DNA of 64,000 nt from Hyphomicrobium album (GCF_009708035.1 NZ_WMBQ01000001.1:434001-498000), one strand, 5' to 3'; positions 24,595-35,558 are shown, counted from the stretch's first letter. Notes: generated by a model from the sequence alone, not told the origin. Numbers and translations: made by a program.

Positions 24595-26142
24595 TCAGTG
24601 CGAGTTTTCTCTGGGCATGCCGGCGCGGCGCAGAAGGGTCGCCGCGAGGATGGCGGCGAGGACGGCACACACCGCCGACACCGCCGACGTCACCTCGAAG
24701 GCATAGACGAACGCGCTACGAGCCGTCGCCAGAAGCTGCGCCGCCTGCTCGTTCGGCAGGACGTAGGCGGCGTCGACGGCGCTGCCCAACCCGTCGCGCG
24801 CCCGCTCAATCGCCGCGACCGGCAGCGAGCCTGGGTCGGCCGCAAGGAACGCACGCCCGTAGACAAACGTGAACAGGCTGCCCAACACAGCGATGCCAAG
24901 CGCGCCGCCCAGCTCGAAGCTGGTTTCCGAAATGGCAGAGGCGGCGCCTGCCCGCTCTGCCGGCGCAGCACCCATGACGAGATCGGTGGTGATGGCGCCG
25001 ATCGGCGACAAGCCGATGCAGAATGCCATCATGCCGGCGAACAGCAGCCACGGCGTCTTAGCGTCGGCGATCTGCGTCAGCGCCGCAAAGCCAGCTGCCG
25101 ACAGCAATAGCCCGAGTGCGATTACGTGCGACGGCTTGAACCGGCGCACCAGGAGCGGCGCCGCCATCGAGCCGAGCGCGAACACGATGCCCGACGGCGC
25201 CATCCACAGCCCGGCCTGCATGGGGTTCATAAGCAGGACGAGTTGCAAATACTGGGTGATGAACAGGAACGAACCCAGCACCATGAAGAGGCCCAGCACG
25301 TTGGTCGCCAGCGCCGCGCTGAACGCGGGCGTCGAGAACAGCGTGACGTCGATCAGCGGATCGGCGAGCCGGCTCTCGCGCCGGAAGAAGATCGCGGCGA
25401 CCGCGAGCCCGATGACGATCGACGCGAAAGGCAACGGCGCCCAGCCGTCCTCGGCCAGGCGCTTGATGCCGTAGATGACGCCCAGCACGGCGATGACCGA
25501 TAGCCCCGCGCTGACCAGATCCATACGCCCGGCATTGGGATCGCGGAACTCCGGTAACAAAATAGGACCGAGGAACAGCAGCATCAGCATGACCGGCACA
25601 TTGATGAGGAACACCGCGCCCCACCAGAAGTGCGCCAGGATGAAACCGCCGAACACGGGGCCGACGACCGCGCCGGCGGAGAAGCTCGCCACCCAGATGC
25701 CAATTGCGAACGCGCGCTCCTGCGGATCTAGGAACATGTTGCGGATCAACGAGAGAGTCGACGGCGCCAGCGTCGCCGCCGCAAGCCCCTGCAGCGCACG
25801 CGCCGCGATCAGCATCTCGGTTGACGTCGAATAGGCGGCGAGCACCGACGTGATGCCGAACGCCGCGGCGCCGATGAGCAATACCTTGCGCCGCCCGATC
25901 CGGTCGCCGAGCGTTCCCATGGTGACCAGCGCGCCGGCGACCATGAAGCCGTAGATGTCGACGATCCAGAGAAGGCCGGCCGCACTCGGCCTCAAGTCGG
26001 CGACGATCTCCGGCACCGCGAGATAGAGGACCGTCAGGTCCATCGAGTAGATGAGGCAAGGAATGGCGATGACCGCGAGGCCGATCCACTCCCGCCGGGT
26101 CGCCTTGGCGGGCACTTCGTGTCGAAGGAATTTGTGCTGCAT
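24595..26142 (-). CDS. DHA2-family MFS multidrug efflux transporter
   Basis: 515 residues with 14 predicted transmembrane helices, the DHA2 (QacA/SmvA/EmrB) layout. The antiporter start LIYSMDLTVLYLAVPEI, the motif A loop GTLGDRIGRRKVLL and GLAAATLAPSTLSL are typical. It expels drugs or dyes using the proton gradient; the substrate is unknown. There is no membrane-fusion partner beside it, which favours QacA/SmvA-type action, and no regulator gene is adjacent. Confidence 0.92.
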   Translation of the reverse strand: MQHKFLRHEVPAKATRREWIGLAVIAIPCLIYSMDLTVLYLAVPEIVADLRPSAAGLLWIVDIYGFMVAGALVTMGTLGDRIGRRKVLLIGAAAFGITSVLAAYSTSTEMLIAARALQGLAAATLAPSTLSLIRNMFLDPQERAFAIGIWVASFSAGAVVGPVFGGFILAHFWWGAVFLINVPVMLMLLFLGPILLPEFRDPNAGRMDLVSAGLSVIAVLGVIYGIKRLAEDGWAPLPFASIVIGLAVAAIFFRRESRLADPLIDVTLFSTPAFSAALATNVLGLFMVLGSFLFITQYLQLVLLMNPMQAGLWMAPSGIVFALGSMAAPLLVRRFKPSHVIALGLLLSAAGFAALTQIADAKTPWLLFAGMMAFCIGLSPIGAITTDLVMGAAPAERAGAASAISETSFELGGALGIAVLGSLFTFVYGRAFLAADPGSLPVAAIERARDGLGSAVDAAYVLPNEQAAQLLATARSAFVYAFEVTSAVSAVCAVLAAILAATLLRRAGMPRENSH

Positions 26143-26290
26143 CGCCGCCTCTTAGCGGAGAGCGTGCCCTACCGCCAGGGGCGAAACCTGCTGGCCTCCC
26201 GTTCCGCCCCGCATAGGGTTCCTTTTTGTCGTTCTCGGCTTTACCCCCAGCAATCTCCGCGCGGTCGGGAGTAAATTTCGACATGGATCC

Positions 26291-26336
26291 TCGGGGTCAT
26301 GCTGAAAGCATGCCTCCGGCATGTCCCGAGGATGAC
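26291..26336 (+). repeat. CATGC-type palindromic repeat, copy 2
   Basis: CGGGGTCATGCTGAAAGCAT, then GCCTCCGGCATGTCCCGAGG and ATGAC. Intergenic, between the divergent ends of the MFS gene and the next leftward gene. Outer TCCTCGGG and CCCGAGGA arms make it nearly palindromic. Confidence 0.75.
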
Positions 26337-26358
26337 AGGTTAGGTCGAAACCCAGCCG

Positions 26359-27021
26359 TCAGTCCCGCTTGGTGTTGGACGCTGACTGCCAGTCGGCGCT
26401 GTACATCGGCAACGTGCGATCGTTGAAGGCGCGCGCGTCGTAGAAGAGCAGCGAGCGGTCGAACTTGACCGTTGGCTTGGCGTTGCCCTCCGCCACGTCG
26501 AAGATCAGCTCGAAGCTGTACTGCCCCACCGCTTCGATGAGCTGGTTGGGCTTCTGGTCGTCGCCACGCGTGTAGAACAGCACCTGTTCGGTACGGCTCG
26601 ACCGCCCGGCGAGCGACAGCGGCGCGAACGGCTCGTAGGCGCCGGTGCGCGTGCGCTCCATCGTCCAGCGGCCAAAATCGGCGGCATAGAAGTGCTTGGT
26701 CTGCTTCGTGCGCGGATCGGTGACGGCAAGCTGCATCGACAGGATCGTCGCCGTGCGCGCGCCCTCGTTGGTCAGCGTCACCGGCACGGCGATCATCTCG
26801 AAGTTCGAGTTCTGGTAGGGTGCCGCATACTGGATGACTGGGGGCACGAAGATCTGCACGTCGGCCTGTTTGAGCGATGTTTCCCACAGGCTGTAACCGG
26901 ACATCAGGAGAGCGAAGAGCGACAGAACCGCCGCGAGCTTGCCGCCCTCGAATGCCGATACCCCGTGCGCCGCAACCTCAGCCGGATCCACTCCCCGCAC
27001 CCGATCCGCGAACCTAACCAT
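26359..27021 (-). CDS. Single-pass membrane protein of unknown function
   Basis: 220 residues, with a GGGGGA site before ATG 27021. A short cytoplasmic start is followed by one helix (about 28-47, LAAVLSLFALLMSGYSLWE) and a periplasmic domain (MIAVPVTLTNEGARTATILS and LFYTRGDDQKP). The pattern suits a beta-sandwich domain. No family recognised. Confidence 0.7.
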   Translation of the reverse strand: MVRFADRVRGVDPAEVAAHGVSAFEGGKLAAVLSLFALLMSGYSLWETSLKQADVQIFVPPVIQYAAPYQNSNFEMIAVPVTLTNEGARTATILSMQLAVTDPRTKQTKHFYAADFGRWTMERTRTGAYEPFAPLSLAGRSSRTEQVLFYTRGDDQKPNQLIEAVGQYSFELIFDVAEGNAKPTVKFDRSLLFYDARAFNDRTLPMYSADWQSASNTKRD

Positions 27022-27103
27022 CTCATTCCCCCTCTACGCAAAGCTTAGAGGATCGCCATTGGCAGGTGATCTGGGCTGCCCTGTGGCAGGCCGCCGTGTG
27101 ACG

Positions 27104-27787
27104 TCAGCGCTCGCGAACGTAACGAAACGACAGTCCCTGCAGCTCCGTGATCGGCGTATCCGTGTACGTCATCTCCAGCGCGTCGCCGTCGACGCGCAGC
27201 GGCACGTCGGCGAAGCGCTTCTTGCCGAGATCGCCGGCGGTGAGGCCGAACACGTAGGCCTTGTTGTTGTCCGCGGGCGCTGCCACGTCGATCGACTGCG
27301 GCGCGATACTGAACATGCCGAGCCCCAGCGAGATCGCTGACGGCGCGCTCTTGCAGTCGACAGCGAAACCGCCCGCCTGGGTCACGCCGGCGGACTTTGT
27401 GACGCCGTCGCAGGTGACACCGACGTCAACGCCGGCGATCGGCTGACCGTTCTGCGCTTCGACGATCACGTCGTAGGCGCCCGCCTCGCTCGCCTGCATC
27501 CGCTTGAAGGAGAATGTCGGCCGCTTGTCGTAGGCGGGAGTGGTCGCGATCACCGCGCCGTCGGCGACGCGCCAAGTTCCTTCCGCGGTTTCGTCGTAGG
27601 CGCCATAGGCGAGGAAATATTCGAACTTGCCGTCGGGCGATAAACGGATGCACGAGCCGACCTCGTGCACACCCTGCAGGCAATAGCTGCCGGCCACGGC
27701 GGTCGCTTCCTCCGCATGGGCGGGCGGCGCCAGCATGCAAGCTGCGGTCACCAATAGGTGCAGAGCTGAAACGCGAAGGCTGTTCAT
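27104..27787 (-). CDS. Exported protein of unknown function
   Basis: 227 residues, with GGGAGGG before ATG 27787. The signal peptide ends at PPAHA (residue 25). The mature protein begins with a small lipocalin-like block (GSYCLQGVHEVGSCIRLSPD, then EGTWRVADGAVI) and has three further cysteines. It may be a periplasmic protein in an operon with the preceding membrane protein (82-bp gap). Confidence 0.7.
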   Translation of the reverse strand: MNSLRVSALHLLVTAACMLAPPAHAEEATAVAGSYCLQGVHEVGSCIRLSPDGKFEYFLAYGAYDETAEGTWRVADGAVIATTPAYDKRPTFSFKRMQASEAGAYDVIVEAQNGQPIAGVDVGVTCDGVTKSAGVTQAGGFAVDCKSAPSAISLGLGMFSIAPQSIDVAAPADNNKAYVFGLTAGDLGKKRFADVPLRVDGDALEMTYTDTPITELQGLSFRYVRER

Positions 27788-28068
27788 GATGCCCTCCCCT
27801 TGCCGACAGACCTAGCATGGAGCCAGGGCCGGCGGCCATCACGGTGATGCGCCGGCTCGGCAGGCAGATGCGGGCAAACTGCGCACGCAGCCCCACCCAA
27901 CGTTAACTAGACGCGGCTAAGGCATCCGACACGCGAGCATGTGCGGGTGTATCGAAATGCACCCGTGGGTCAGCGGGAATGCAGACGACAGAGGATCTAC
28001 GCCACGACGTCACGGCCAAGGCGAATGCGCTGGCCGCGGGGGGACCACCTCAAACAAGGGAGAGTCTC

Positions 28069-29115
28069 ATGGCTACGACGAATATCGTCTCACTCATCAC
28101 GCAATTCATCACCCCGGAAATGGTCGGGCGCGTTTCCGCTGCGCTGGGAATAGATCGCGCGACCTTGCAAAAGGCCTTCGGCGCCGCCGTTCCGGGTGTC
28201 CTCGCCGCGATCACATCAGTTCTTGCAAGGCCGGGCGGAGCCGGCAAGATCGAGAACGCCATCAATCAGCAGCAGCCGGGGCTTCTCGCCAACATCGGCA
28301 GCGCGCTGGGCACCCCGCAGCAGACAAGCGCGATCGACACAGGGCTGAGCTCCCTGTCGTCGCTCTTGGGCGGCGGCAACACCTCGGCGCTCGCCAACGC
28401 GCTTGGCAAATACGCCGGCCTCGGCGATAGCGGCGCCAAGGGTCTCCTCGGTCTGCTTGGCCCAATGGTCATGGGCGTCCTGGGTCAGCAAAGCGGCACT
28501 GGCGGCGGCATCGCGCAGGTTCTCGAATCCCAGAAAGACAATATCGCCCGCGCACTGCCTTCTGGCTTTGCAAACTACCTGAGCGGCACAGGCTTGCTCG
28601 ACCAGCTCCCGGGCGCGGTCACCTCGCAGGCCACCGGAGCGCGCTCGGCGTATCGTCCAGAGAGTTCGCGTCCGACCAACTGGGTGCTGCCTGTCCTCGG
28701 CACGCTCGCACTGCTGGGTCTCGGCTGGTACCTGATCAGCCGCCCGAGTGATCGCACAACCACCGCCGACACCACGCCAACCACGCAAATGCAAGCCGAG
28801 ACGCGCGCGCCCGGTGAAACGGCCTTCATGGTCGCCGAGCAGGATATCGGCAAGTGGATGCATCGGCCGGTCTTCAGCAGCGACAATACAAAGGTGGGCG
28901 AGATCGTCGAGCTGAGCCGTGGGGCGGACGACCGCGTCACCGATCTCTACATGGACGCCGAGACCTCGCTCGGCATCGGCGGCCAGCGTTACCGCGTCAC
29001 CGCCGACAAAATCCGCGAGGTGAAGCCCGACGGCATCGTGCTGACACTCAGCGAAGCGGATGTGAAGGCGATGGCCCCAGCTGCCGATCAGCCCGCTAGC
29101 CAACCGTCACCGTAA
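28069..29115 (+). CDS. DUF937 plus PRC-barrel membrane protein
   Basis: 348 residues from ATG 28069 (GGGAG upstream). Residues 1-190 form a DUF937 domain (VSLITQFITPEMVGRVSAAL, ALGTPQQTSAIDTGLSSL). One transmembrane helix follows at about 205-222 (WVLPVLGTLALLGLGWYLIS), then a linker and a PRC-barrel (about 255-335: IGKWMHRPVFSSDNTKVGEI, YRVTADKIREV). PRC barrels bind RNA or proteins, and DUF937 is common in envelope-stress genes. The role here is unknown. Confidence 0.85.
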   Translation: MATTNIVSLITQFITPEMVGRVSAALGIDRATLQKAFGAAVPGVLAAITSVLARPGGAGKIENAINQQQPGLLANIGSALGTPQQTSAIDTGLSSLSSLLGGGNTSALANALGKYAGLGDSGAKGLLGLLGPMVMGVLGQQSGTGGGIAQVLESQKDNIARALPSGFANYLSGTGLLDQLPGAVTSQATGARSAYRPESSRPTNWVLPVLGTLALLGLGWYLISRPSDRTTTADTTPTTQMQAETRAPGETAFMVAEQDIGKWMHRPVFSSDNTKVGEIVELSRGADDRVTDLYMDAETSLGIGGQRYRVTADKIREVKPDGIVLTLSEADVKAMAPAADQPASQPSP

Positions 29116-29123
29116 CATGAAGG

Positions 29124-29159
29124 CAGGGCGCGATCCGCCTGCAAGCGGATCGCGCCCTG
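29124..29159 (+). terminator. Terminator-like 15-bp perfect hairpin
   Basis: CAGGGCGCGATCCGC and its exact complement enclose a six-base loop, followed by TTGATTGTCTTG. It lies nine bases after the DUF937 gene stop. The T tract is weak. Confidence 0.75.
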
Positions 29160-29290
29160 TTGATTGTCTTGCCGTCAGGCGCGCGCGAAGCGCTTACCCT
29201 GGCAGACGTGGCGCTTGCGCGACGGCGCGACACACACCGCTGTGCAATCTGCCGCTCGTTGCGCAACTGGGGTTGATTTGACCACCTCTC

Positions 29291-29307
29291 GCAACATATA
29301 ATGTTGC
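29291..29307 (+). promoter_or_regulatory. Candidate operator GCAACAT-N3-ATGTTGC
   Basis: A perfect seven-base inverted repeat with spacer ATA, in the 354-bp gap before the methyltransferase gene. It is AT-rich inside a GC-rich gap. The regulator is unknown and no regulator gene is adjacent. Confidence 0.5.
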
Positions 29308-29469
29308 ATGAGACGCGATAGCCGACTGTCGGGTGTGCTTCATGTTCTGCCTCACTTGGCGGAACACCGCGATCCTGTCGCTCGGCGACGTGACGCTCGC
29401 CATGTTGAGCGCCGACGTGCGCCGTCGGCACCTGGCCCGCACCCCTAACAAAAAGAGGAAAACGGCATC

Positions 29470-30153
29470 GTGAGCGGCCACATGGGGCACTTCTCCGATT
29501 CTTCGTCCGTGGCTCGTTATGCCGAAGGGCCGCGGCGGTTGGTGCCGGGCCTCGAGGCTTTGCATCGGATGACTTTGCTGCTGCTCGCCGAGCGCGCGCC
29601 GAAGGATGCGCGGGTGCTCGTCCTCGGCGCGGGCGGTGGGATGGAACTCAAGGTCTTCGCCGAAGGACAGCCGGGATGGCGGTTCGATGGAGTCGATCCA
29701 TCTGCCGCGATGTTGAAACTCGCGGAGGAAACGCTCGGCCCGCTCGCCGCGCGGGTGTCGCTGCACGAAGGTTATATCGAGAGCGCGCCGGAGGGACCGT
29801 TCGCCGCGGCGACCTGTCTCCTCACCCTCCACTTTTTGAGCCAGGAGGAACGGCTGCGCACGCTGCAGGAAGTGCGACGCCGGATGCAACCGGGTGCCCC
29901 GTTCGTGGTCGCGCATCACAGCTTTCCGAGAGACGAGGCCGGTCGCGAGCGTTGGTCATCCCGCTTTGCCGCGTTCGCGGTCGCATCGGGCGTAGACCGC
30001 GGGATGATGGAAGCCGGGCGCGGCTTCATTGCCCACCAACTCCCGGCGCTGTCGCCCGACGAGGACGAGGCATCGCTGCGCGCGGCCGGCTTCTCCGATG
30101 TGAGCCTGTTCTACGCCGCCTTCACCTTTCGCGGCTGGGTCGCCTACGCCTGA
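29470..30153 (+). CDS. Class I SAM-dependent methyltransferase
   Basis: 227 residues from GTG 29470 (GAGG lies 11 bases upstream; ATG 29482 is an alternative). Motif I is VLVLGAGGGMELKVF, the acidic loop is FDGVDPSAAML, and motif IV region is ATCLLTLHFLSQEE. It resembles small-molecule methyltransferases; the substrate is unknown. Confidence 0.88.
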   Translation: MSGHMGHFSDSSSVARYAEGPRRLVPGLEALHRMTLLLLAERAPKDARVLVLGAGGGMELKVFAEGQPGWRFDGVDPSAAMLKLAEETLGPLAARVSLHEGYIESAPEGPFAAATCLLTLHFLSQEERLRTLQEVRRRMQPGAPFVVAHHSFPRDEAGRERWSSRFAAFAVASGVDRGMMEAGRGFIAHQLPALSPDEDEASLRAAGFSDVSLFYAAFTFRGWVAYA

Positions 30154-30211
30154 TCACCCGAGCTCGCGCTGCGAGGCGGATCTTCCCTCTTGAGCCCCCT
30201 GAAATGCAAAA

Positions 30212-30232
30212 CGGCGAGCCGTGAGCCCGCCG
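30212..30232 (-). terminator. Terminator after the 55-residue secreted protein gene
   Basis: CGGCGGGCTCACGGCTCGCC-type hairpin with one mismatch in the stem, followed on the minus strand by GTTTTGC. It is placed 27 bp after the stop at 30259. Confidence 0.5.
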
Positions 30233-30258
30233 CTGCAATTACGAGTCTCGCGTGACTG

Positions 30259-30426
30259 TTAGCCGCCGTGGTCCTCGGCAATGCACTTGCCGGTCGCCGC
30301 ATCCCAGTCATAGCCCTCGGTCTTGTTGCATTCCGCCTCGGTCGCCGGCGGCTTCGGGTCAGCAAATGCGGGAGCGACCATTGCCATCGTAGTTCCGAGC
30401 ACCATCAGTGAAAGCAAGCTCTTCAT
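30259..30426 (-). CDS. Small secreted Cys-containing protein
   Basis: 55 residues, MKSLLSLMVLGTTMAMVAP then AFA cleavage, mature part about 33 residues with EAECNKTEGYDWDAATGKC. GGAGG lies eight to nine bases before ATG 30426. The two cysteines could form one disulfide in the periplasm. Similar tiny secreted proteins are common in Hyphomicrobiales; function unknown. Confidence 0.75.
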   Translation of the reverse strand: MKSLLSLMVLGTTMAMVAPAFADPKPPATEAECNKTEGYDWDAATGKCIAEDHGG

Positions 30427-30652
30427 TTTCGTTTCCTCCGTTGCGAGTATCGGTTCACGCGGGAAGCATTGATCAGGTGAAGCCCCGTTTCCACCGCTGG
30501 TCCACTATGTGGCAAAGCCTGTTCGAAGCCGCGTTTCATATTAGATCGGGCAAATTCGAGCTGCCGTCAGGTTTTGCGGGGCGCGTATAACTCTCCGAAA
30601 ACTGGAGCATTGCGTGCCCCGACGTTTTGCCACCGGGCGCAACTGGTTGCAG

Positions 30653-32314
<1,662 letters not shown>

Positions 32315-32679
32315 GGACTGCGGACTCCTCGATCGCGGGTGCGGGGGATTTGAGTTAGCGGCGTTCTAGCCGATCCGGCGCGGGCTCTCAAATGCGGCGC
32401 GGTGGCGGGGCTACCGGGTCCTCTGGGGGCGTTCAGACGCGTTCGCAGCAAAAGCCGCTAAGAACCGGCAATCTGTGGCGCTTTGGTCGCGGTTACCGAC
32501 CAAACCGCCGATGTCCGCCGTTTGCCGTTGCGACCCTCGGCGGCGCCACTAGCGTGTCCCGTAGGCGGCGCGGGGGAGTTTTTGGGCGCGCATCGCCGAA
32601 GTCATTTTGAACTGCAGTAACGCAATTTCATATGCGCCGGGTCCCTGCCCCGCCGTGGCGCGCGGGAGGTAATCGGACA
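32315..32679. other. Divergent intergenic region
   Basis: 365 bp between the leftward EttA gene and the next rightward gene, GC-rich. It should hold both promoters. No hairpin, repeat or small gene could be supported. Confidence 0.4.
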
Positions 32680-33012
32680 ATGCGCAAGCTCCTCGTTCTT
32701 TTCGTCGCCGCCGCCCTCTTTGGGCTCGCCGGCGCACATCAGGCGGCCGATGCCGGACATGCCCCCAAGACCTACGTCTGCTGGGGCTCCGTGGGCGGCT
32801 TCACGGAATGCGATTGGCTGCCGCGCCACTATCGCGTCCCCGGCATCAAGCGCGCCACCTGCTGCAACGTGCGCAGCGACTCGGACCGTGTCGACTTCGT
32901 GCTGACCCGCCGCATCATCGCCGCGCTCGCCGCCCAGGGCGTGCGCACCGACACGATGGTGCCCGGCGCCTGGGCGCAGCTGCAGGCGGTCTGCAAGAAG
33001 CGCAAACACTAA
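32680..33012 (+). CDS. Small exported Cys-rich protein of unknown function
   Basis: 110 residues from ATG 32680, ten bases after GGAGG, where an export signal begins (KLLVLFVAAALFGLAG). The mature part has CWGSVGGFTECDW, ATCCNVRSDSD and a final AVCKKRKH, five cysteines. No family recognised. Confidence 0.7.
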   Translation: MRKLLVLFVAAALFGLAGAHQAADAGHAPKTYVCWGSVGGFTECDWLPRHYRVPGIKRATCCNVRSDSDRVDFVLTRRIIAALAAQGVRTDTMVPGAWAQLQAVCKKRKH

Positions 33013-33082
33013 AGCGAGGAGCCCATTCCGGCTCCATGCGGCGCGGCCTCGCAGCTTTTTGGCTGCGGGGCCGCTTCTGCGA

Positions 33083-33814
33083 TCAGCGCCAGCTCAGGAC
33101 GCCAACGCCGGTGAAGAAGTAGCGGCCGAGCCCCACCGTGAAGACGAGCGCGCCCCACAGCGTGTGCTCGATGAACACGGCCCAGAACGAGCGCGTCAGC
33201 GCATAGCGCCAGGCGAACAGTGCGCCCGTCGCCATGGTGCCGTAGACGGCGAGCGGCGTGCCGATGACGATATGACCCAACCCGAACAGCACGCCGTTGA
33301 GCAGGATCGCCGCCCACCACCAGTTCCCGAACAGCACGCCGTAGCGATGGAAGAAGAAGGTGCGGTAGACGAGCTCCTGCACCAGCACCGACATCAGCGG
33401 GTAGAGCAGCATGATGCGCGTGTAGGTCTCCGGCCGGTTGCGCGGAAACTCGAGGAATAGCTCGGGATGATACTGCGCGACGTAGGTGGCGACGATGCCG
33501 CCGCCGACGGCGAACGTCAGCAGGATGTAGAAGAACTGTCGGAGCGAGAAACCGCGCGTCAGCTCGCGGCGCAGCGAGAACGTGCGGTCAACGCTCAGAA
33601 ACATCACGATGACCGCGAGCACCGGCAGCAGCGCGATGAACACCGGGATGCCCTCTCGATGGACGGCCTGGTCCACGGCGAACGGCGCCGCCACGTAGAG
33701 CAGCGCCATCTCGGCAATGCGCCAGGCGCGCGCCGGCCGGCTCAATTCGGGAATAGAGAGAGTACCGCCGGCGCAAAGCACATCCTCGGGTGGCGCCACG
33801 ACTTTCTGCATCAT
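33083..33814 (-). CDS. CPBP-family intramembrane protease with altered active motif
   Basis: 243 residues from ATG 33814, overlapping the stop of the ELM1 gene. About seven membrane helices. The active-site region reads VQELVYRTFF, where the usual EExxxR has Gln in place of the first Glu. FGLGH keeps the FxxxH motif and FIEHTLWGAL holds the last His. CPBP/Abi enzymes are glutamic intramembrane proteases or their inactive relatives. Activity is uncertain with the Gln. Confidence 0.8.
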   Translation of the reverse strand: MMQKVVAPPEDVLCAGGTLSIPELSRPARAWRIAEMALLYVAAPFAVDQAVHREGIPVFIALLPVLAVIVMFLSVDRTFSLRRELTRGFSLRQFFYILLTFAVGGGIVATYVAQYHPELFLEFPRNRPETYTRIMLLYPLMSVLVQELVYRTFFFHRYGVLFGNWWWAAILLNGVLFGLGHIVIGTPLAVYGTMATGALFAWRYALTRSFWAVFIEHTLWGALVFTVGLGRYFFTGVGVLSWR

Positions 33815-34812
33815 CGCTTCGCCTGCCTCGCCAGCCAGCGCCGCTCCACCTCGCGCGCGATTTGATCCGCCGAAAAGAGGGGCGGATAGCTCCACTGGGG
33901 AAACTCGGCGACGCGCTCCGGCAGCGGCCGCGTCGCTCCGTGCGCCTCGAGCGCTGCGTGGAAACGACGAAACTTGGCGGAGCCGGTCGAGGGCGTGAAT
34001 ACCAACACAGGGCGCCCCGTTGCCGCCGCCTCGCCCGTCATGTTGACGCTGTCGGCGGTGACGACCAGCGCATCCGCCTGCGCGAGGAATTGCGGATAGG
34101 GGTTCGGCCCGTCGCCCTCCCAAAAAATACGCGGAAACGCGCGCGTCGCCTCGTCCGTCACCTCTCGCAGCCGGGCATGGGTACGTCGCGATGTCGTGAC
34201 CATGAAGCTCACGCCCAAGTCTCCCAACGACTTGAGCGCCGACGCGAAGCGCATGTCGTCCCCCGGGCGGAAATCGTAGACCGCGTTCTTGCCGCCGAGG
34301 ATCACCGCCACGCGCGGGCCTGGCAGCCCCGCGATGTCGGCCGGCATCGCGGCACGCAGAGCCGCCAGCCGCTCCGCAGTAAAGCCGTGGGGAGCGGTGA
34401 GCGTGGTGATGACATTGGCCCCGCGTAAGGGATCGTGCTGCGGCACCCAGATGACGTCGGCGGCGCCGAGACCGGTGCGCGTATCCAGCATCTGCAGGGT
34501 GAACGTAGCGGGCGACCGGCGCCGGATCGCGCGGAGATAGGGAACAGCCGAGCGACCCAGTCCGATGGCCACGTCCGGCCAGGGCGGCGCAAATGTCGAA
34601 CCGCCTTCGCCGATACGCTCGCTCGGCGCCACCGGTCCCCACGGCGCCAAAAGCTTGTAGAGGCCGCGCGGCGCGATGGGCTTCATCTCATAGGCGAGGC
34701 CCAGTGCGTCGGCGACGCCGCGCGTCTGCGTGTCCATGCCGGCGGCGCCGGTGGTGATGACCCACGCGCTGAGACCCTGAAGCGGGCGCTGGTGTTTGGC
34801 GACTGCGTCCAT
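33811..34812 (-). CDS. ELM1 family (mitochondrial-fission-like) glycosyltransferase-fold protein
   Basis: 333 residues. SAWVITTGAAGMDTQ near the start, RSAVPYLRAIRR, QMLDTR and PQHDPL in the middle, AVILGGKN, MVTTSRRTHAR and ADSVNMTGEAAATGRPVLVF near the end are diagnostic for the ELM1/DUF1022 family, which has a nucleotide-sugar transferase-like fold. In Alphaproteobacteria the function is unknown. It overlaps the CPBP gene by four bases (ATGA), so the two are coupled. Confidence 0.9.
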   Translation of the reverse strand: MDAVAKHQRPLQGLSAWVITTGAAGMDTQTRGVADALGLAYEMKPIAPRGLYKLLAPWGPVAPSERIGEGGSTFAPPWPDVAIGLGRSAVPYLRAIRRRSPATFTLQMLDTRTGLGAADVIWVPQHDPLRGANVITTLTAPHGFTAERLAALRAAMPADIAGLPGPRVAVILGGKNAVYDFRPGDDMRFASALKSLGDLGVSFMVTTSRRTHARLREVTDEATRAFPRIFWEGDGPNPYPQFLAQADALVVTADSVNMTGEAAATGRPVLVFTPSTGSAKFRRFHAALEAHGATRPLPERVAEFPQWSYPPLFSADQIAREVERRWLARQAKR

Positions 34813-34992
34813 GTGCTACCGCCAGCTTGTTAGCGTTGGCGGCGGCGCTGTCCATCCCCTTTTTGGGACGCAACCTGGCGATCGCCGCGCCCAAGGGTGC
34901 GGACGCTAGCCAAAGCGGCCGGCTTGGTGCAACGTCGGCCGCGCCGGCGCCGCCCCATCGGCGCCGCACGACCCCGCGGAGAGAAGTGCGCG

Positions 34993-35472
34993 ATGGCCCT
35001 GCGCCTGGACCCCGTCGATTGGCGCATCCTCAAGGAGCTGCAGGCCGACGGCAGCATGACCAACGTCGCGCTCGCCTCGCGCGTCGGGCTCTCCGCGCCC
35101 CCTTGCCTACGGCGCGTGCGCGCTCTCGAGCAGGCGGGCCTCATCGCTGGCTACACGGTGCTGTTCGACGAGGCGGCTCTCGGCTTCGAGCTCACCGCCT
35201 TCGCCATGGTGGGCTTGCACAATCAGGCTGAGGGGGAGCTGCGTGCCTTCGAGAACCGCGCGCTCGGCTGGCCGATCGTGCGTGAGGCTTACATGCTGTC
35301 GGGCGAGAGCGACTACATGCTGAAGTGCGTGGCAAAGGACTTACCCGCGTTCCAGGAGTTCGTGCTCGGGGAGCTGACCGCGGCGCCCAACGTCGCCAGC
35401 GTGAAGACGTTTCTCACCATCCGCCGCGCCAAGCGCGAGCCGGGTGTGCCCATCACCGTCCCCGAGAAATAG
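34993..35472 (+). CDS. Lrp/AsnC-family transcriptional regulator
   Basis: 159 residues from ATG 34993 (GGAGAG nine bases upstream); the frame extends 32 codons earlier with no support. N-terminal HTH: DPVDWRILKELQADGSMTNV and LASRVGLSAPPCLRRVRALE. The C-terminal RAM ligand domain contains ESDYMLKCVAKDL. A single transcription unit; the target is unknown. Confidence 0.92.
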   Translation: MALRLDPVDWRILKELQADGSMTNVALASRVGLSAPPCLRRVRALEQAGLIAGYTVLFDEAALGFELTAFAMVGLHNQAEGELRAFENRALGWPIVREAYMLSGESDYMLKCVAKDLPAFQEFVLGELTAAPNVASVKTFLTIRRAKREPGVPITVPEK

Positions 35473-35489
35473 CCGCCACCAACAACAAT

Positions 35490-35540
35490 CCCGGAGAGAC
35501 ATGCTGGAAGCATGCCTCCGGCATGGCCCCGGGATGACAG
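35490..35540 (+). repeat. CATGC-type palindromic repeat, copy 3
   Basis: CCCGGAGAGACATGCTGGAA then GCATGCCTCCGGCATGGCCC and CGGGATGACAG. It lies in the short gap between the Lrp gene and GreA. The ends CCCGG and CCGGG are inverted. Closest to the copy at 26291. Confidence 0.75.
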
Positions 35541-35558
35541 GGACGGTAAGCCGCGCGG

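Noticed and set aside
25058-26284. Leftward open frame of about 400 codons overlapping the MFS gene
   Set aside because: Alternative frame of the transporter with an Arg/Gly-rich random sequence; the DHA2 frame has clear motifs.
33815-34642. N-terminal extension of the CPBP frame
   Set aside because: The open frame continues far upstream, but that part lies within the ELM1 gene in another frame, and ATG 33814 overlaps the ELM1 stop as a coupled start.
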